A stretch of 8,051 bases of DNA from NCBI GenBank assembly GCA_003449515.1, contig DMHI01000229.1, positions 1 through 8,051 of the forward strand. Reading direction: 5' to 3'. The position numbers and the translations under genes are program-made. Origin of the DNA: Lysobacteraceae bacterium. Lineage in GTDB: Bacteria; Pseudomonadota; Gammaproteobacteria; Xanthomonadales; Xanthomonadaceae. The notes below the pieces were generated by a model, which was not told the origin of the DNA, searched no databases, and saw only the letters and a list, made by a program, of their open reading frames with translations. Positions 6,232-8,051 of this stretch are shown here, one piece after another. Within the stretch, counting starts at the first letter, position 1; every line of letters begins with the position of its first letter.

Positions 6232-7392
6232 ATGGACACGCCGACCTCGCCAATGCCGCTGCGCTTCGAACTGGTCACCGAGACCTACCCGCCGGAGATC
6301 AACGGCGTCGCGCTCACCGTGCAATCGCTGCACGACGGGCTCATCGCGCTCGGCCACGACGTGGGCCTGGTGCGACCGGCTCGCCCGGCGGAAGACACCG
6401 ACACGACGCCGGCGCTGATGCGCGTGGGCGGCGCGCCGATCCCGCGCTACCCCGGCATGCGCTTCGGCCTGCCTTGCGGCCGCCGGCTCGCCGCGCGCTG
6501 GATGCAGCACCGCCCCGACGCCCTCTACATCGCCACCGAAGGCCCGCTGGGCTGGTCGGCGTTGCGCGCCGCGAAGCGGCTCGGCATCCCGGTGGCCACC
6601 GGCTTCCACACCCGCTTCGACGACTACGTGGGCCGCTACGGCGCGGCCTTCCTCTCCCCCTACGTCTTCGGCTGGCTGCGCCGCTTCCACAATCGCGCCG
6701 ACGCCACCCTGGTGCCGACCCGCGAACTCGTCGAGCAGCTTGGCGCGCAGGGCTTCACGAAGGTCTGCCGACTCGGGCGCGCGGTCGATACCGATCGCTT
6801 CCATCCGCGCTACCGCTCGGACGATCTGCGCGCGTCCTGGGGCTTGGCCGCCGGCGACCTCGGCATCGTGCATGTCGGCCGCATCGCCCCCGAGAAGAAC
6901 CTGCCGCTGCTGCTGCGCTGCTTCGATGCGCTGAAGGCCGAACGCCCCGGCGCGCGGCTGGTGCTGGTGGGTGATGGCCCGGCCCGCGCCGCCCTCGCCG
7001 CCGAGCGCAGCGACCTGGTGTTCGCCGGCACGCTGCGCGGCGATGCGCTGGCCGCGCACTTCGCCTCGGCCGATCTGTTCTGCTTTCCCAGCCTCTCCGA
7101 AACCTTCGGCAACGTCACCCTCGAGGCGATGGCCTCGGGCCTGCCCACCGTGGCCTTCGACTACGGTGCCGCACGCGAGCACCTCGCCGATGGCGTGCAC
7201 GGGGCCAGCGTGCCCTTCGGCGATGAAGCCGCCTTCCTCGAGCGTTTCCTGCAGACGGTGGGCTCGCCGCGGCGTGCGGCGATGGGCGCCGCTGCGCGTT
7301 CAGCGGTCGAAGGCCTGTCCCCCGAACGCGTCTCGCGCGACTTCGCCGACCTGCTGACCGCACTCGCCTCGCCAATGCGGAGGGCTGCCTGA
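6232..7392 (+). CDS. Glycosyltransferase family 4 (GT-B fold), possible phosphate-stress glycolipid synthase
   Basis: This is a retaining GT-B enzyme of 386 residues with no signal peptide or membrane helix, so it acts in the cytoplasm or at the inner face of the inner membrane. The N-terminal acceptor domain begins LRFELVTETYPPEINGVALTV (10-30), with TGFHTRFDDY at 123-132. A hinge AVDTDRFHP (184-192) leads into the nucleotide-sugar domain: VGRIAPEKNL (215-224), LVLVGDGP (243-250) and the E-X7-E pair in SETFGNVTLEAMASGLP (Glu290 and Glu298). The TETYPPEINGV start is seen in GT4 mannosyl- and diacylglycerol-glycosyltransferases of the PimB, MgtA, Agt and SqdX kind; the exact donor and acceptor cannot be read. 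ATG 6232 is chosen because the frame further upstream runs through the Pho-box repeats. Its Shine-Dalgarno sequence is weak. It overlaps the PAP2 gene by one base (TGATG). With the candidate Pho box in front and a lipid-phosphatase partner, synthesis of a phosphorus-free glycolipid is the favoured inference. An exopolysaccharide or other glycan role is the alternative. Confidence 0.9.
   Translation: MDTPTSPMPLRFELVTETYPPEINGVALTVQSLHDGLIALGHDVGLVRPARPAEDTDTTPALMRVGGAPIPRYPGMRFGLPCGRRLAARWMQHRPDALYIATEGPLGWSALRAAKRLGIPVATGFHTRFDDYVGRYGAAFLSPYVFGWLRRFHNRADATLVPTRELVEQLGAQGFTKVCRLGRAVDTDRFHPRYRSDDLRASWGLAAGDLGIVHVGRIAPEKNLPLLLRCFDALKAERPGARLVLVGDGPARAALAAERSDLVFAGTLRGDALAAHFASADLFCFPSLSETFGNVTLEAMASGLPTVAFDYGAAREHLADGVHGASVPFGDEAAFLERFLQTVGSPRRAAMGAAARSAVEGLSPERVSRDFADLLTALASPMRRAA
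7379..7384 (+). promoter_or_regulatory. Shine-Dalgarno GGAGGG for the PAP2 gene
   Basis: GGAGGG lies inside the final codons of the glycosyltransferase gene, seven bases before ATG 7392. It is the strongest ribosome binding site in the window and fixes the PAP2 start at the overlapping ATG, although the ATG at 7395 directly after it could also be used. Confidence 0.7.
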
Positions 7393-7955
7393 TGATGAGC
7401 CGCGCGACGCTGGTCCGACGCGAACACGGCTGGTGCCTGCGATTGAACCGCTGGTGCGCGTACCGGCTTGTGCGCCTCTACTTCAAGACCGTGAGCCGAC
7501 TCGGCGACGGGGTGTTCTGGTACGCGATGATGGCGGCGCTGGCCGTCACCGGCGGCGAGACGGGCCTGCTTGCCGCGGCGCACATGGCCGTGGTCGGTGG
7601 CGTCGCGGCCATCCTCTACCGGCGCATGAAGGGCTTCTATCGCCGCGCCCGTCCCTGCCACCGCGATCCGGCGGTGCGCGCCTGGGTGGCGCCGCTCGAC
7701 GAGTTCAGCTTTCCATCGGGCCACACCCTGCACGCGGTCAGCTTCACCCTCGTGGCGCTGGCCTACTACCCGGGCTTCGCTGTCTGGCTGATTCCGTTCG
7801 CCGCCAGCATCGCCGTGTCGCGCGTTTTCCTTGGCGTGCACTACCCGAGCGATGTGCTCGCGGCCACCGGCATCGGCGCGGCGCTGGCCGGCCTCACGCT
7901 GTGGCTGGTGCCGGGCGTCAGCCTGTTCACTCCCGGCATCGGCCTGCTGGGCTGA
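7392..7955 (+). CDS. PAP2-family membrane phosphatase (phosphatidate phosphatase-like)
   Basis: This is an integral inner-membrane lipid phosphatase of 187 residues. All three PAP2 signature motifs are present and intact: K-X6-RP at KGFYRRARP (80-88), PSGH (108-111) and SR-X5-H-X3-D at SRVFLGVHYPSD (143-154), with His111 and His150 as the catalytic pair. Hydrophobic segments at about 42-58, 60-76, 115-146 (two short helices) and 155-176 fit a small multi-span member; there is no cleavable signal. Family substrates are phosphatidic acid, phosphatidylglycerol phosphate, undecaprenyl diphosphate or lipid A phosphates, and the motifs alone do not choose among them. Coupling to the glycosyltransferase (TGATG overlap and a strong internal ribosome binding site) argues that the two act on one pathway. 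Dephosphorylating phosphatidic acid would yield diacylglycerol for glycosylation. A role in undecaprenyl phosphate recycling is the main alternative. Confidence 0.92.
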   Translation: MMSRATLVRREHGWCLRLNRWCAYRLVRLYFKTVSRLGDGVFWYAMMAALAVTGGETGLLAAAHMAVVGGVAAILYRRMKGFYRRARPCHRDPAVRAWVAPLDEFSFPSGHTLHAVSFTLVALAYYPGFAVWLIPFAASIAVSRVFLGVHYPSDVLAATGIGAALAGLTLWLVPGVSLFTPGIGLLG

Positions 7956-7973
7956 ATCGGGCTGCGGCACCGC

Positions 7974-7993
7974 GCCGGCGCTAGACTGCCGGC
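7974..7993. repeat. GCCGGC repeat pair flanking the rlmJ -10-like element
   Basis: GCCGGC occurs at 7974-7979 and again at 7988-7993, directly before the rlmJ ATG. The hexamer is its own reverse complement, so the pair can be read as direct or inverted, and in RNA could form a six-base stem with an eight-base loop. No T tract follows, so it is not a standard terminator for the PAP2 gene. Chance is possible in DNA of this composition. Confidence 0.35.
7982..7987 (+). promoter_or_regulatory. -10-like element TAGACT just before rlmJ
   Basis: TAGACT matches TATAAT at four of six positions, including the important first T, second A and last T. It ends six bases before the rlmJ ATG, so transcription would begin at or next to the start codon, giving a leaderless mRNA. 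No Shine-Dalgarno sequence precedes this ATG, which agrees. No good -35 is seen at 17 bases upstream. Confidence 0.45.
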
Positions 7994-8051
7994 ATGAACT
8001 ACCGTCACGCCTTCCACGCCGGCAACCAAGCCGACGTGCTCAAGCACGTCA
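7994..8051 (+). CDS. rlmJ: 23S rRNA (adenine-2030 N6)-methyltransferase RlmJ, N-terminal fragment
   Basis: Only 19 codons lie in the window before it runs off the right edge. They read MNYRHAFHAGNQADVLKHV, which closely follows the very characteristic RlmJ (YhiR) N-terminus (E. coli: YRHSFHAGNHADVLKH). RlmJ methylates A2030 of 23S rRNA using S-adenosylmethionine, before ribosome assembly is complete. The ATG at 7994 is the expected start of the family. It lies 38 bases after the PAP2 stop and probably has its own promoter, so it need not belong to the phosphate-related operon. The family call rests on a short but distinctive stretch. Confidence 0.9.
   Translation, partial: MNYRHAFHAGNQADVLKHV

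Noticed and set aside
7161..7970. A 269-codon minus-strand frame under the glycosyltransferase and PAP2 genes
   Set aside because: It is a composition-driven antisense frame with no domain, covering intact PAP2 motifs on the other strand.

Overview
The DNA is very GC-rich and the genes are tightly packed. The proteins (PPK1 plus Ppx, a TonB-dependent outer-membrane receptor, an RlmJ-type methyltransferase) point to a Gram-negative gammaproteobacterium. The most likely group is the Xanthomonadaceae/Lysobacteraceae (Lysobacter or Luteimonas type). That placement is inferred from protein character and gene order, not from a database match.

Layout, left to right. (1) Bases 1-2682, plus strand: the C-terminal part of polyphosphate kinase (ppk1), then a complete exopolyphosphatase (ppx) one base downstream, forming a polyphosphate make/break pair. 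(2) Bases 2692-6072, minus strand and convergent with ppx: a TonB-dependent receptor followed by a PhoD-like metallophosphatase, joined by a one-base TGATG stop/start overlap. The phosphatase appears to carry a one-base frameshift right after a convincing signal-peptide start. (3) Bases 6073-6231: a divergent regulatory region with a good sigma70 promoter toward the receptor, a 12-bp palindrome in that promoter's spacer, and three direct GTCAT repeats at exact 11-bp spacing on the plus strand, which is the architecture of a Pho box. (4) Bases 6232-7955, plus strand: a GT4-type glycosyltransferase translationally coupled to a PAP2-family membrane phosphatase. (5) From 7994: the first 19 codons of rlmJ, preceded by a -10-like hexamer so close to the ATG that a leaderless transcript is plausible.

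Apart from rlmJ, every gene can be read as part of phosphate economy: polyphosphate storage and turnover, capture and hydrolysis of organic phosphate at the cell surface, and (inferred) replacement of membrane phospholipid by glycolipid under phosphate starvation. In the last module a PAP2 enzyme would supply diacylglycerol and the glycosyltransferase would add sugar to it. The candidate Pho box directly in front of the glycosyltransferase-PAP2 pair is the strongest new observation in the window. No rRNA, tRNA, CRISPR array, insertion sequence or prophage gene was seen.
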